Part shown: one piece after another, positions 14,160-22,299 of the stretch
How positions within the stretch are numbered: the stretch's first letter is position 1
Layout of the letters: every line of letters starts with the position of its first letter
NCBI RefSeq assembly: GCF_000982825.1
Contig: NZ_CP011047.1
Span: 2,356,001 to 2,420,000, forward strand
DNA length: 64,000 nt
Direction of reading: 5' to 3'
Origin: Cronobacter sakazakii
GTDB taxonomy: Bacteria > Pseudomonadota > Gammaproteobacteria > Enterobacterales > Enterobacteriaceae
Translations under genes and position numbers: made by a program
The notes under the pieces: generated by a model
The model's input: the letters and a program-made list of their open reading frames with translations, nothing else
The model's database searches: none
What the model was told of the DNA's origin: nothing

Positions 14160-15035
14160 ATGGCTAGATCAAGAAACATCAAACCAGGCTTCTTCACTAA
14201 CGATGAACTAGCCGAATGCTCACCTCTCGCCCGGCTTTTGTTTGCCGGGTTATGGACTATAGCCGACAAAGAAGGTCGATTGGATGACCGGCCAAAGAAG
14301 GTGAAAGCTCTCGTTCTTCCTTTCGATAATGTCGATTGCGATGAGCTTCTTCAGCAGCTTCATGATCGCAAATTCATTCAACGCTATCAGGTTCAGGATG
14401 GCGCATACATCCAGATCACCAACTGGAAAAAACACCAGAACCCTCACTGCAAGGAAGCTCCTAGTGAGATACCTGAATACTGCGAGGCAGATGAAAAACA
14501 GGAAGAAGAACAAGTCAAGGAAGATGAAAGCACCATGCAAGTACAGTGCAATAACAGTGCAAATGAATCACAAGTCACTGATAAATATCAAGCACAGTTA
14601 GAGCACAGTGCAAGCACGGTGCAAGAACCAGTGGAGAACAATTTAAATCCTGCTGATTCCTTTAACCTGATTCCTGATTCCCTCATTCTGATTCCTGATT
14701 CCGTAGTTAACACCCAAGCCGCTGACGCGACTTGTTCCGAAGATGGCAATGTTCACCAGATGGCTAGTCGTTACGCCTTCGAGGGAAATGTTATTCGACT
14801 GAACCAGAAGGACTTCGATTCCTGGAAGGCGCTTTTCAAAAATATTGACCTGGCAGCAGAGTTGACTCGCCTGGATCTGGAATTCACGCATGAGAAGCCG
14901 AAAAACTGGTTTAGTACTGCCAGTGCCAAGCTGAACTACCAGAACAAACATTCTCCAGGCCGACCAATTCAGAGAGCGGCTGTCAACCAATCACACTGGA
15001 ACGACAAAGACGAGTGGGAGGAAAACTTCCTATGA
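14160..15035 (+). CDS. O: O-like replication initiator
   Basis: The product has 291 residues starting MARSRNIKPGFFTNDELAEC; the ATG at 14160 has GAGG upstream. The N-terminal winged-helix region (about 1-100) resembles phage replication-initiator DNA-binding domains. The middle is low-complexity because it contains the iterons and TGATTCC repeats. The C-terminus (KNWFSTASAKLNYQ, HWNDKDEWEENFL) would contact the P-type loader. It overlaps P by ATGA. As in lambda, the origin lies inside the gene. Confidence 0.8.
   Translation: MARSRNIKPGFFTNDELAECSPLARLLFAGLWTIADKEGRLDDRPKKVKALVLPFDNVDCDELLQQLHDRKFIQRYQVQDGAYIQITNWKKHQNPHCKEAPSEIPEYCEADEKQEEEQVKEDESTMQVQCNNSANESQVTDKYQAQLEHSASTVQEPVENNLNPADSFNLIPDSLILIPDSVVNTQAADATCSEDGNVHQMASRYAFEGNVIRLNQKDFDSWKALFKNIDLAAELTRLDLEFTHEKPKNWFSTASAKLNYQNKHSPGRPIQRAAVNQSHWNDKDEWEENFL
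14532..14702 (+). other. Replication origin: iterons and TGATTCC array in O
   Basis: Nine-base iterons (consensus ACAGTGCAA) sit at 14532, 14543 and 14554, and at 14594, 14605 and 14616: two triplets with exact 11-bp spacing. The first of each triplet is degenerate. They are followed by five TGATTCC copies at 14654, 14668, 14675, 14689 and 14696 (steps of 14, 7, 14, 7). This mirrors lambda ori, which lies in O and has iterons beside an A+T-rich zone. Confidence 0.7.
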
Positions 15036-15724
15036 AAAACCTTGTCCAGGCGATAAACAATCGCGACAGCAACGCTCTGGCTCGCCTTGCTGAAAATCAC
15101 CAGGAGCCAGAACGCGGCGTGAATTTCGAAGCCGAGAAGCTAGTCGACATACTGTTCGATAACCTGAAGCAACTTTTCCCGGCATCTGTCAGCACCGTCC
15201 TGAAAGACCCGCGCGACGAGGCCGCTGCTAAGCGTCAGTGGATTGCCGCGTTTGCAGAGAACAAAATCCAAAACAAAGCACAGCTTAAAGCCGGCATGCA
15301 ACGTGCCCGCGCCAGTGAGTCCCCTTTCTGGCCTTCTCCAGGGCAATTCATAGCCTGGTGCAAAGACGCGGAATTCAGGGGTAGCGGACTACCAGATACG
15401 ACAGAGCTTTTCGAAATGGTAATGCAGTACTGCGCGAAAAAATGTCAGTACGCCACACCTGAAGAGTACCCATGGAAAAGCAACGCCTGCTACTGGATGG
15501 TAACGAAGCTTTACGACCTTATGCGCTCATTCAACCTTACCGAGCCTGAACTCCGGAAGCGGTGTTCTGAAGAGCTTCGAAAGATGTCTGTTCGTATCGA
15601 GTCAGGTGAGCAAATCCCCGCGCCTGTAGTTCAGATCCCCAAACTTCACATCCCCCTTAGCAACGAGAAAGGCCTGGCAAAAATCGCCGAGTTAAGGGCT
15701 AAGCACAAGTTCCGGAGGCACTGA
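15032..15724 (+). CDS. P: P-like replication protein (helicase loader)
   Basis: The product has 230 residues from MKNLVQAINNRDSNALARLA and is collinear with lambda P in motifs such as LFDNLKQLFPASVSTVLKD, RQWIAAFAENKI and SPFWPSPGQFIAWCKDAE. P recruits host DnaB helicase to the O-origin complex. GGAGG and an ATGA overlap tie it to O. Confidence 0.93.
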   Translation: MKNLVQAINNRDSNALARLAENHQEPERGVNFEAEKLVDILFDNLKQLFPASVSTVLKDPRDEAAAKRQWIAAFAENKIQNKAQLKAGMQRARASESPFWPSPGQFIAWCKDAEFRGSGLPDTTELFEMVMQYCAKKCQYATPEEYPWKSNACYWMVTKLYDLMRSFNLTEPELRKRCSEELRKMSVRIESGEQIPAPVVQIPKLHIPLSNEKGLAKIAELRAKHKFRRH

Positions 15725-15725
15725 T

Positions 15726-15872
15726 ATGGATATGGAACGAATCCGTTTCGAAGAGCTTTTCTCAAGTATCTTCAGGTCTAAATATGACCTGTCCAGAACA
15801 GCTATCGGCTACCTGAACCCGTTTGTTAATAGCTGTTTTTTCTTTTGGCAGGAAGGTCGAGGTGTCGAGTGA
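15726..15872 (+). CDS. 48-residue phage peptide
   Basis: The product is MDMERIRFEELFSSIFRSKY followed by DLSRTAIGYLNPFVNS and an aromatic cluster. It starts 1 nt after the P stop and overlaps the next gene. Similar short genes occur after P in lambdoid phages, but I cannot assign a role. Confidence 0.55.
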   Translation: MDMERIRFEELFSSIFRSKYDLSRTAIGYLNPFVNSCFFFWQEGRGVE

Positions 15873-16192
15873 AGAGGAAATTCAATAGCGGCTCAATAGT
15901 TTCATGCGTTGACCTGAATCCAGGCTGTCTTTCGTCTTTGGTCGTAAAGAGCACAGGGATTGAGCGGGGTTCGGTTATTTCAGCACTCAACAGACTGACG
16001 AAAGAGGGAAGGCTTCGCAGGGAAAGCGCTGCCAGGGGATTTATTTATTTTGTTGGCGATTCTGCGAGTGAGCGGGTGAGGAAAAGCAAACGCGGCAACC
16101 AATCACCCAAATTGACAGGCGCTTTCGGGTGCGCAAATCCATTAACCCAAATGTTCAACAGGTGCCTAATGGAGGCCAGATCATGCCAGTGA
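15869..16192 (+). CDS. Ren-like winged-helix protein
   Basis: I chose the GTG at 15869 (VKRKFNSGSIVS, read as Met) because GAGG lies 6 nt upstream; it gives 107 residues. The middle part (LVVKSTGIERGSVISALNRL then TKEGRLRRE) is a winged helix-turn-helix. The C-terminal NPLTQMFNRCLMEARS resembles the ending of Ren-type proteins. Lambda ren follows P and protects against Rex exclusion. The same architecture recurs at 17708-18193. Confidence 0.55.
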   Translation: MKRKFNSGSIVSCVDLNPGCLSSLVVKSTGIERGSVISALNRLTKEGRLRRESAARGFIYFVGDSASERVRKSKRGNQSPKLTGAFGCANPLTQMFNRCLMEARSCQ

Positions 16193-16467
16193 TTAAGAGA
16201 CAGCGAGAGGTCTATTTCGCCCCGACACGAGGGCGTTGTTACCTGACATTAAGGGGCGCAATTAATGCTGAAGCGCGGGCAATAATCTTTTCAAGATACC
16301 CATCAACCGGCTCGGTATTCAGTGACGGCATGCTTATCGAGGACCCATGGAGCATTACCACTGATGATCCGGAACGCTATCAGAAAATGTATCGCCGGCT
16401 GAAAAGGCTTATCGCCAAATCCGTAATCAGCAATTCTCCTACCGAACATCACAAGGATTTCGCATGA
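16183..16467 (+). CDS. Phage hypothetical protein
   Basis: The product has 94 residues from MPVIKRQREVYFAPTRGRCY, with GGAGG before the ATG at 16183. It is a basic protein with no recognised domain. Its C-terminal EHHKDFA closely resembles the EHHKD ending of the next gene, suggesting a small local duplication. It overlaps the previous gene by 10 nt and the next by 4 nt. Confidence 0.55.
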   Translation: MPVIKRQREVYFAPTRGRCYLTLRGAINAEARAIIFSRYPSTGSVFSDGMLIEDPWSITTDDPERYQKMYRRLKRLIAKSVISNSPTEHHKDFA

Positions 16468-16769
16468 CCATATCTATGGCAATGATGGAGCTGGCTCTGA
16501 ACCCACGATTCAAGGCAGTAATGGATGTCTGCCTCGATGAAGAGGAGTTGATAGTTCAGTTCGAAAGACTTTCTGGCATCAAGCGTCCACCAACGCGCAG
16601 CTTCCCCATTGAAGATATGGTGGATATCGCCACAGGCTTCCGGGATGCGCAGTGGAAGGCATTTTTCGAAGCATTCATCCCTTTCGTTTACGACTGCGTC
16701 TGGCTCCGCTGGGCAGATCGCGACAATGAAGATTTCTGGCAAACGCCAGCCGAACATCACAAGGATTAA
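16464..16769 (+). CDS. Phage hypothetical protein
   Basis: This acidic 101-residue protein (MTISMAMMELALNPRFKAV onward) ends EHHKD like its upstream neighbour. It is coupled by ATGA. No domain recognised. Confidence 0.55.
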   Translation: MTISMAMMELALNPRFKAVMDVCLDEEELIVQFERLSGIKRPPTRSFPIEDMVDIATGFRDAQWKAFFEAFIPFVYDCVWLRWADRDNEDFWQTPAEHHKD

Positions 16770-16771
16770 CC

Positions 16772-17560
16772 ATGAGCACTATTAGCACAGAACAGGCCAA
16801 AGACCTGCGTAACGCATTTGAATGCTGGCAGCATGACTATGACCCGGTAGAAGACAAAGAGCAGTACGAGATGTTTGGCCTTGGCGTTGTGGCGATGGAT
16901 GAGCTTCTGGCGCTGCGCAAAGAGCGGGAGAAGGAAGAATCAGCCGTTTGCCCAAAATGCGGCAACACTGGATTAGCCGATAGCGGCGGGGTGCAGCCAT
17001 GGGGAGAGCCAATTCTCATTGAATGTGATTGCACAGCACCGCCCGCGCCTGGTGCTGATGACGACTCTCTGCCGTATGACCCACAGATTGCTGAGTATGA
17101 GCAAATGATGGAAGCCGAGCAGGCACAAGCCGACACCACCTCGCAGCAGTTCGAATCGCTGGCAGGTAAGGTTGTTGGTGGCAGCGATGGTTTCGAGTGT
17201 ACGCCAGTCGCTGACCTGTACGAGCTTCTTACCAAGTGTGGCGAGTGTTACGACTATACAACCTCGGCAAAAGTCGCTGCCGCCTGGATTAAAGATGGTT
17301 ATTCGGCGCGGGAATACGTGAAGCTTGACCGTCTGCAGGAAGCCATGACGCATGGTTCATCCGGGGAGCCTGATGGCTGGATTCCATGCAGCGAGCGGAT
17401 GCCTGATACATACGTAAATGTTTTACTGACAGACGAGCATGGCGACACTTGCATTGGTCAATTAGAAAGTTTCGAGGACGCGCATTTCTATATCAGTAGC
17501 TCTATTCACAGATATAAGGCGACTCACTGGCAACCGCTCCCCGAGCCGCCATGCAAATAA
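16772..17560 (+). CDS. DUF551-type mosaic early protein
   Basis: The 262-residue protein has a CPKCGNTGLADSGG...CDC zinc-knuckle-like segment (about 60-85), a linker, and a C-terminal DUF551 domain (GWIPCSERMPDTYVNVLL to ATHWQPLPEPP). Such modular proteins are common, variable early genes of lambdoid phages with no known function. Confidence 0.65.
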   Translation: MSTISTEQAKDLRNAFECWQHDYDPVEDKEQYEMFGLGVVAMDELLALRKEREKEESAVCPKCGNTGLADSGGVQPWGEPILIECDCTAPPAPGADDDSLPYDPQIAEYEQMMEAEQAQADTTSQQFESLAGKVVGGSDGFECTPVADLYELLTKCGECYDYTTSAKVAAAWIKDGYSAREYVKLDRLQEAMTHGSSGEPDGWIPCSERMPDTYVNVLLTDEHGDTCIGQLESFEDAHFYISSSIHRYKATHWQPLPEPPCK

Positions 17561-17694
17561 CCCTCGACGACATAGACACCATCGCCAGATACATCGGCAC
17601 TCCTCGCTTCATCGACATCGAAACACTCACCAAACGATATCTCTTTACCAGCCAGCTGATAATGCTTCAGGCAATCAGTAAGGCGAGGTATTGA
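17551..17694 (+). CDS. 47-residue phage peptide
   Basis: The ATG at 17551 lies inside the last codons of the upstream gene (ATGCAAATAA overlap). The product (MQITLDDIDTIARYIG onward, ending MLQAISKARY) looks helical. It is supported only by the tight packing and codon pattern. Confidence 0.4.
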   Translation: MQITLDDIDTIARYIGTPRFIDIETLTKRYLFTSQLIMLQAISKARY

Positions 17695-17707
17695 GCGGAG
17701 ACTCATC

Positions 17708-18193
17708 ATGATAACCAAGTTGCAAATTATGACCTGGTTCGAAATGAACCGGAAAGGCACAGTCAAGCAGCTCGTTGAGGAGCTCGGCGGAAAGGGCGAC
17801 CGTGTGGCCGCCATAGTCTGTGGTCTTGTGCGAGAGGGCGCATTGGTACGCTCTGCAAGCACCGGCATGGGAACACGCTGCCGCCTTTATGAACTTAGTG
17901 AAGGTAAAACGAGTCGCCAGCGTATCCGCGAATACGTCACTGAACATGGTCCGGTATCGTCCCGCCAGGTTTCAGAGGGCACCGGCATAGATATGGGCGC
18001 AGTACAGCGCATTCTCCGTGACGAACACGATTCAGGACGTATTGAGCGCTACAACTCGGAGAAGTGCAGCGAGCACCAGGGTTCATTCCTGTATGTCGCA
18101 GCGCATGAGTTATGCAAGTTCGGATGCTCAAACCCCATGACGGCGTTTATCAATCAGCAGCTGCGCGCGGTGCGGCAGGAGATGAGGGTATGA
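17708..18193 (+). CDS. Two-winged-helix Ren-like protein
   Basis: The product has 161 residues. Two winged helix-turn-helix units are visible (about 8-62, VKQLVEELGGKGDRVAAIVC; about 68-125, SSRQVSEGTGIDMGAVQRIL). The C-terminal NPMTAFINQQLRAVRQ resembles Ren-type endings and the gene at 15869-16192. It probably binds DNA. It is coupled to the next small gene by ATGA. Confidence 0.55.
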   Translation: MITKLQIMTWFEMNRKGTVKQLVEELGGKGDRVAAIVCGLVREGALVRSASTGMGTRCRLYELSEGKTSRQRIREYVTEHGPVSSRQVSEGTGIDMGAVQRILRDEHDSGRIERYNSEKCSEHQGSFLYVAAHELCKFGCSNPMTAFINQQLRAVRQEMRV

Positions 18194-18345
18194 GCATCAT
18201 AATGCTGGTCTTCATCGGCCTGTGCTTCATGTTCGCGGCCATCGTTAAACAGGACGGCCTGATGTTCACTGACGCGCTGATTCTGCTGCGCAGTGCATTC
18301 GTACTGATTAAGCTGGAGAAGAGGAATGAGAAAACAAACTTTTGA
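18190..18345 (+). CDS. Small single-span membrane protein
   Basis: The product has 51 residues beginning MSIIMLVFIGLCFMFAAIVK, a clear membrane segment, followed by a second weakly hydrophobic stretch and a basic tail. GAGG precedes the ATG and it overlaps the previous stop. It also overlaps ninB by 20 nt. Function unknown. Confidence 0.55.
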   Translation: MSIIMLVFIGLCFMFAAIVKQDGLMFTDALILLRSAFVLIKLEKRNEKTNF

Positions 18346-18766
18346 AATTCGCACACCGCTAGTCCAGCAAAACGCAATCCGCACCATCCAGCAGCTTTAC
18401 CCCGACCCGGAAAGACCTCTCATCGTAACCATTCAGGAAAAGACGCGCTCAATAGAGCAGAACAAGCGTCTTTGGGCGACCCTGCGCGATGTGTCTGAGC
18501 AGGTCGTCTGGCATGGCATGAAGCTGGATAGCGAAGACTGGAAGCACATCTTCACGGCGGCGCTTAAAGGCCAACGCTCAGCGCCGGGGATTAAAGGCGG
18601 TTTTGTCGTGCTCGGCCAGTCGACCTCAAAGATGCGCGTAAGCGAATTCAGCGAGCTTCTGGAGCTGATTCACGCGTTCGGTGCAGAGAGAGACGTCCGG
18701 TGGAGTGAGGACGCTCAGGAAGCGATTGAGTGGGCTAAACGAACAGGAAGGAAGGTGACGGCATGA
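18326..18766 (+). CDS. ninB: NinB recombination mediator
   Basis: The 146-residue protein is closely collinear with lambda NinB/Orf: KQTFEIRTPLVQQNAIRTIQ, QNKRLWATLRDVSEQVVWHG, LGQSTSKMRVSEFSELLELI. It is a RecFOR-like protein that binds single-stranded DNA and SSB and helps load recombinase. First recognised gene of the nin region. Confidence 0.93.
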   Translation: MRKQTFEIRTPLVQQNAIRTIQQLYPDPERPLIVTIQEKTRSIEQNKRLWATLRDVSEQVVWHGMKLDSEDWKHIFTAALKGQRSAPGIKGGFVVLGQSTSKMRVSEFSELLELIHAFGAERDVRWSEDAQEAIEWAKRTGRKVTA

Positions 18767-19338
18767 CAGACAAATCAAACACGCCAGTTGAGATAAAAGA
18801 CCTCTGGCAAACCCCGCCGGAAATCTACCGGGCGTTACGGAGCGAGTTCCCGTTTTTCCTTGATGCAGCAGCCAGCCAAAGTAATGCGCTTTGCACCAGG
18901 TTCATTGATGAAATGGAAAACACGCTCGAAGCGAATTGGCTCTCGAAAATGCCTATCGGAGTTGGGCGGGCTTACGCGTGGCTGAACCCTCCATACAGTG
19001 CACCGATGCCTTTCGTTAAGAAGGCCGCACAGGAGAATGCAGATCACAGTGTTGGCTGCGTGATGCTTCTGCCTGCTGATACCTCTGTCCAGTGGTTCAA
19101 AGAGGCTATCAAGACAGCGCATGAGGTCAGGTTCATTACTGGCGGGCGGCTCTCATTTCTGAACGCAAGCACGGGCAAGCCGGTAAACGGCAACAACAAA
19201 GGCTCGATGCTCATCATCTGGCACCCGTGGCCGCGAGCTGGCGAATGCCGGATGACGACTGTTGAGCGCGACGAGCTTATGGCGTATGGCCGGAAACGCA
19301 TGGAGGCGCTGAAATGCGAAAACGGAAAAGCAGCCTAG
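18763..19338 (+). CDS. dam: Phage N6-adenine DNA methyltransferase
   Basis: The 191-residue protein has the phage Dam-type architecture: LWQTPPEIYRALRSEFPFFL, DAAAS, then the catalytic NPPY motif (AWLNPPYSA), and GSMLIIW near the end. It methylates adenine, probably in GATC or a short related site, and may protect phage DNA or alter host expression. It is coupled to ninB. Confidence 0.85.
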   Translation: MTDKSNTPVEIKDLWQTPPEIYRALRSEFPFFLDAAASQSNALCTRFIDEMENTLEANWLSKMPIGVGRAYAWLNPPYSAPMPFVKKAAQENADHSVGCVMLLPADTSVQWFKEAIKTAHEVRFITGGRLSFLNASTGKPVNGNNKGSMLIIWHPWPRAGECRMTTVERDELMAYGRKRMEALKCENGKAA

Positions 19339-19493
19339 TCGCTGTAATGGAAAACTGCATATTCATCGTACGGCCCCGCCGAAAGAAGAAACCTGAATTG
19401 CCTCCCTCACAAATCCCAACGTATGCGTATACGGCCCACCTTGCTGATGTCCGGTGGCTTCGTCAACGCGCCAGGAGGAAGCATGAACAATGA
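19314..19493 (+). CDS. ninE: NinE
   Basis: The product has 59 residues. RRKKKPELPPSQIPTYAYTA then LADVRWLRQRARR follow lambda NinE (RRKRKPELKPSEIPT...). GGAGG precedes the ATG at 19314, inside the dam 3' end. Function unknown. Confidence 0.85.
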   Translation: MRKRKSSLVAVMENCIFIVRPRRKKKPELPPSQIPTYAYTAHLADVRWLRQRARRKHEQ

Positions 19494-19704
19494 ATACGAG
19501 TACGCAGAGCGCTTCGCCGACCTCATGGAAGACATGCAGGGCGATGGCGTGGATGCCATGAACATCCTGATGAATTACCTGATGGGCTTCGTCGAGCAGA
19601 TGAGCGAGGGCGAAGAAGACAAAGGGCTCATCTGGCAACTGGAAGACAAAGAGCTGGTTATCACCATTGAGCCGGCAGAGACAAACACAGCGAGGCTGCA
19701 TTGA
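19483..19704 (+). CDS. Acidic nin-region protein
   Basis: The product has 73 residues from MNNEYEYAERFADLMEDMQG, with AGGAGG before the ATG at 19483. It is strongly acidic and helical. It overlaps ninE and ninX. No family recognised. Confidence 0.55.
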   Translation: MNNEYEYAERFADLMEDMQGDGVDAMNILMNYLMGFVEQMSEGEEDKGLIWQLEDKELVITIEPAETNTARLH

Positions 19705-19988
19705 TGGACTATTCACAGTTAAGTGATGATGAAATCAATAACATGGTAGGGCGCGTAGTTTCACAGAGATTTCGCACCGACTACTGCAACGACCCCGGCG
19801 CCGCATGGCCGATTATCCAACGAAATGGCATTTCACTCGCCAAATATGAGCACGGGATGTGGCTTGCGTCCTCAGATGCGTACTGGGTTGACGGTGTTGA
19901 ATGGCAGATTGACGGAGAAACACACCCAAACCCACTCCGCGCCGCCATGATTGTCTTCCTCATGATGCAGGAAAGCCAACATGCTTAA
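19704..19988 (+). CDS. ninX: NinX (DUF2591)
   Basis: The 94-residue product MDYSQLSDDEINNMVGRVVS has the DUF2591 pattern DYCNDPGAAWPIIQRNGISL and HPNPLRAAMIVFLMMQE. The start overlaps the previous stop (TGATG). Function unknown; typical of P22-like nin regions. Confidence 0.85.
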   Translation: MDYSQLSDDEINNMVGRVVSQRFRTDYCNDPGAAWPIIQRNGISLAKYEHGMWLASSDAYWVDGVEWQIDGETHPNPLRAAMIVFLMMQESQHA

Positions 19989-20166
19989 CCCCATCCAAAC
20001 CCAAACCTACGAGCAGCAGAGCATAGCCAGAGCTCTATGCGCAGGATGCAGCAAGCAGCTGGATGCCGATGAGGTATATGCCTGCGGCGAGTGCATCAAC
20101 GAATGGCTTGTGTATAGAGACCCGAATCATTTTGTGTCGGAGGGTAATGATGACGTGGCTTTATGA
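19981..20166 (+). CDS. ninF: NinF
   Basis: The product has 61 residues. The start MLNPIQTQTYEQQSIARALC and the CxxC pairs (CAGCSK, CGECIN) match the NinF family (lambda MLSPSQSLQYQKESVERALT), likely a small zinc-binding protein. It overlaps ninX by 8 nt. Confidence 0.85.
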   Translation: MLNPIQTQTYEQQSIARALCAGCSKQLDADEVYACGECINEWLVYRDPNHFVSEGNDDVAL

Positions 20167-20395
20167 CATTTTACTAAAACTTTCCATGTTTGCGGCAGAA
20201 AGGCTCTACAAGGAAAAGGTTGAACAAGTTGATGTTTGGATGAAGAGCGGGCGACAGGTGTGCTTGATGACAAGGGATAGCGCCGACCAGCTAAAGCGGG
20301 TTACCGAAAACCTCCGCGAAGCCTGGACGCCACAGCAAGTTGACGAGCTGAAGGCTGCGATTAAAAAAATCAGAGAGGAGGAAGCTAATGGCTAA
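20147..20395 (+). CDS. Nin-region hypothetical protein
   Basis: The product has 82 residues (MMTWLYDILLKLSMFAAERL onward) with a hydrophobic N-terminus and a helical charged remainder. CGGAGGG precedes two adjacent ATGs (20147, 20150). It lies between ninF and ninG with overlaps at both ends. Function unknown. Confidence 0.6.
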   Translation: MMTWLYDILLKLSMFAAERLYKEKVEQVDVWMKSGRQVCLMTRDSADQLKRVTENLREAWTPQQVDELKAAIKKIREEEANG

Positions 20396-20999
20396 ATCAC
20401 CTCGCAGGCGCTGTAAAAACGAAGAGTGCAGAGAGTGGTTCCACCCGGCATTCGCTAACCAGTGGTGGTGTGGGCCCGAGTGTGGCGCAAAGATAGCGCT
20501 TGAGCGACGAAACAGGGAGCGAGACAAAGCACTCAAAGCAGCAGAGAAGAAACGACGAAGAGAAGAACAGCAGCAGAAAGACAGACTCAAGATTCGAAAG
20601 CTCGCCTTAAAGCCCCGCAGTTACTGGATTAAACAAGCCCAACAAGCCGTAAACGCCTTCATCAGAGAAAGAGACCGCGACCTGCCATGTATCTCGTGCG
20701 GAACTTTCACGTCTGCTCAGTGGGATGCCGGTCACTACCGGACAACTGCTGCGGCACCTCAGCTTCGCTTTGATGAACGCAATATCCATAAGCAATGCGT
20801 CGTGTGCAATCAGCACAAGAGCGGCAATCTCGTGCCGTACCGGGCAGAGCTTATCCGGCGTATCGGGCTGTCAGCAGTCGAGGCTGTCGAATCTAACCAC
20901 TATCGCCACCGCTGGACTATCGAAGAGTGCAAAGCGATTAAGGCGGAGTATCAGCAGAAGCTTAAAGACCTGCGCAATTCGCGCGAGGAGGCCGCATGA
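20388..20999 (+). CDS. ninG: NinG (Rap) recombination nuclease
   Basis: The product has 203 residues. The N-terminal zinc-binding part (CKNEECREWF, CGPECGAK), the basic helix and the C-terminal HNH-like part (CISCGTF, AGHYRT, NIHKQCVVCNQHKSGN) are typical of Rap/NinG, which cuts branched recombination intermediates. It overlaps its neighbours on both sides. Confidence 0.93.
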   Translation: MAKSPRRRCKNEECREWFHPAFANQWWCGPECGAKIALERRNRERDKALKAAEKKRRREEQQQKDRLKIRKLALKPRSYWIKQAQQAVNAFIRERDRDLPCISCGTFTSAQWDAGHYRTTAAAPQLRFDERNIHKQCVVCNQHKSGNLVPYRAELIRRIGLSAVEAVESNHYRHRWTIEECKAIKAEYQQKLKDLRNSREEAA

Positions 21000-21253
21000 G
21001 CGAAATAAGCAGAGAGGTTTGCGAGGAATATCTCGATGCCCTGGTGACTGTGGAGTTGGCCGCAAAGCTGGCGCAGAAAGACGGGCGCAAGGTTAACGGT
21101 GCTATCCGCGCGACGGTGAACGCCTTACTGCCGCGGCTGAGCGACCGGAAAGTGCACGGCATATTCACCGGACTGGCGCGCCAGCCATTCCCGGACGGTG
21201 CACTCAAGATGCTGCGCCGACAACTCGATTCAATGGTGGGAGAGCCAGCATGA
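20996..21253 (+). CDS. Nin-region hypothetical protein
   Basis: The product has 85 residues (MSEISREVCEEYLDALVTVE onward) with a helical start and a basic C-terminal half (RLSDRKVHGIFTGLARQPFP). It is a common small gene between ninG and Q, of unknown role. ATGA overlaps on both sides. Confidence 0.6.
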   Translation: MSEISREVCEEYLDALVTVELAAKLAQKDGRKVNGAIRATVNALLPRLSDRKVHGIFTGLARQPFPDGALKMLRRQLDSMVGEPA

Positions 21254-21429
21254 CGACGGTAACAAACATCGCATTAGCTCAGCAGCGCCAGAAGGATAAG
21301 GAGATGCTTGAGGCTGTTGAGTGGCAGCTTAACAACGTTCACGAGACCGAGCGGCGCTTAAAGGAAATGCGTAAGGAGCTGGAAAACCGGCTCGGCATCA
21401 ACAAACCAGAGGGAGGCGATGCAGCATGA
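21250..21429 (+). CDS. Small coiled-coil protein before Q
   Basis: The product has 59 residues. The centre (EAVEWQLNNVHETERRLKEM to RKELENRLG) has the heptad spacing of a coiled coil. It is coupled to both neighbours by ATGA overlaps. No known family. Confidence 0.55.
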   Translation: MTTVTNIALAQQRQKDKEMLEAVEWQLNNVHETERRLKEMRKELENRLGINKPEGGDAA

Positions 21430-22190
21430 ACCTGGAAAACGCACTGAAATACCACTTCGCTAAATCGACCATGATAAGCGATTCCCCGCGAGCTACGGCT
21501 TCAGACGCATTGACCGGCACTGATATCATGGCAGCTCAGGGAATGGTGCAGAATCGCGCGCAGATGGGCTTTGCGGCGTTTATGGGGAAAATGGGCGTCA
21601 GCAGCAATGACCGTGAGAAAGCTATTGAAATGCTGACCCTGTATGCAATTGAGCGCTGCGATAAGGTTGCCGCCTTGCGCAAGCTCGAAAGTGATATTAA
21701 GCCAAAGGTAATGCAAGCGCTCGCAACTTACGCCTTTGAGGACTATTCACGCAACGCCGGGAGCACCCGGCAGTGTGAATGCTGCAATGGCGCAGGCTTC
21801 ATTCATGCGGAAGTCGTGACCATGAAGCACATTGGTCGACCGAATCTCGCGGCCAGAAGGGAGCAGGTGAAAGTGCTGTGCCAGAAGTGCAAAGGAAAGG
21901 GTGTGGTTTCTACGGCATGCTCTGACTGCAAGGGGCGAGGGAAGGCGATAAATCAGGAGGAAACAGAAAAGCAGGGCGTTCCAGTGATATCTGACTGCAA
22001 GCGCTGCGGCGGCGTCGGCTATCCTCGTTTGCCCTCTACCGAGGCCTTTGCTGCGGTATGCCAAATCACGGATTCCATATCACTCGACACGTGGAAGAAG
22101 TCAGTTAAGCCATTCTACGATGCTCTTATCATCAAGTTTGAGGTGGAAGAATCGTGGGCTGACGCACAGTTACGAGAAGTCACCAGGTAA
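21426..22190 (+). CDS. Q: Q late antiterminator (phage 82 type)
   Basis: The 254-residue protein contains DnaJ-like zinc knuckles (CECCNGAGF, CQKCKGKGV, CSDCKGRGK, CKRCGGVGY) within the Antiterm family fold, as in phage 82/HK022-type Q. It binds a site at the late promoter and lets polymerase read through tR' into the 28-kb late operon. It is the last PR-operon gene, directly before PR'. Confidence 0.9.
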   Translation: MNLENALKYHFAKSTMISDSPRATASDALTGTDIMAAQGMVQNRAQMGFAAFMGKMGVSSNDREKAIEMLTLYAIERCDKVAALRKLESDIKPKVMQALATYAFEDYSRNAGSTRQCECCNGAGFIHAEVVTMKHIGRPNLAARREQVKVLCQKCKGKGVVSTACSDCKGRGKAINQEETEKQGVPVISDCKRCGGVGYPRLPSTEAFAAVCQITDSISLDTWKKSVKPFYDALIIKFEVEESWADAQLREVTR

Positions 22191-22198
22191 AAACCGAA

Positions 22199-22254
22199 AA
22201 TAGCGCATTAATTTGTCGTGCGCTATTTACTTTTCCCGAACCTGCGGATATGAT
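22199..22254 (+). promoter_or_regulatory. Late promoter PR' with upstream palindrome
   Basis: TTTACT (22226-22231), 17 bp, TATGAT (22249-22254). A perfect 9-bp inverted repeat AATAGCGCA/TGCGCTATT (22199-22227) abuts the -35 element. It could be the Q-binding element or the terminator of the Q mRNA. Confidence 0.75.
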
Positions 22255-22299
22255 TTCTAACAGTGGAAGTTGCGCACGTTGTTAAGCGCTAAAAACATT

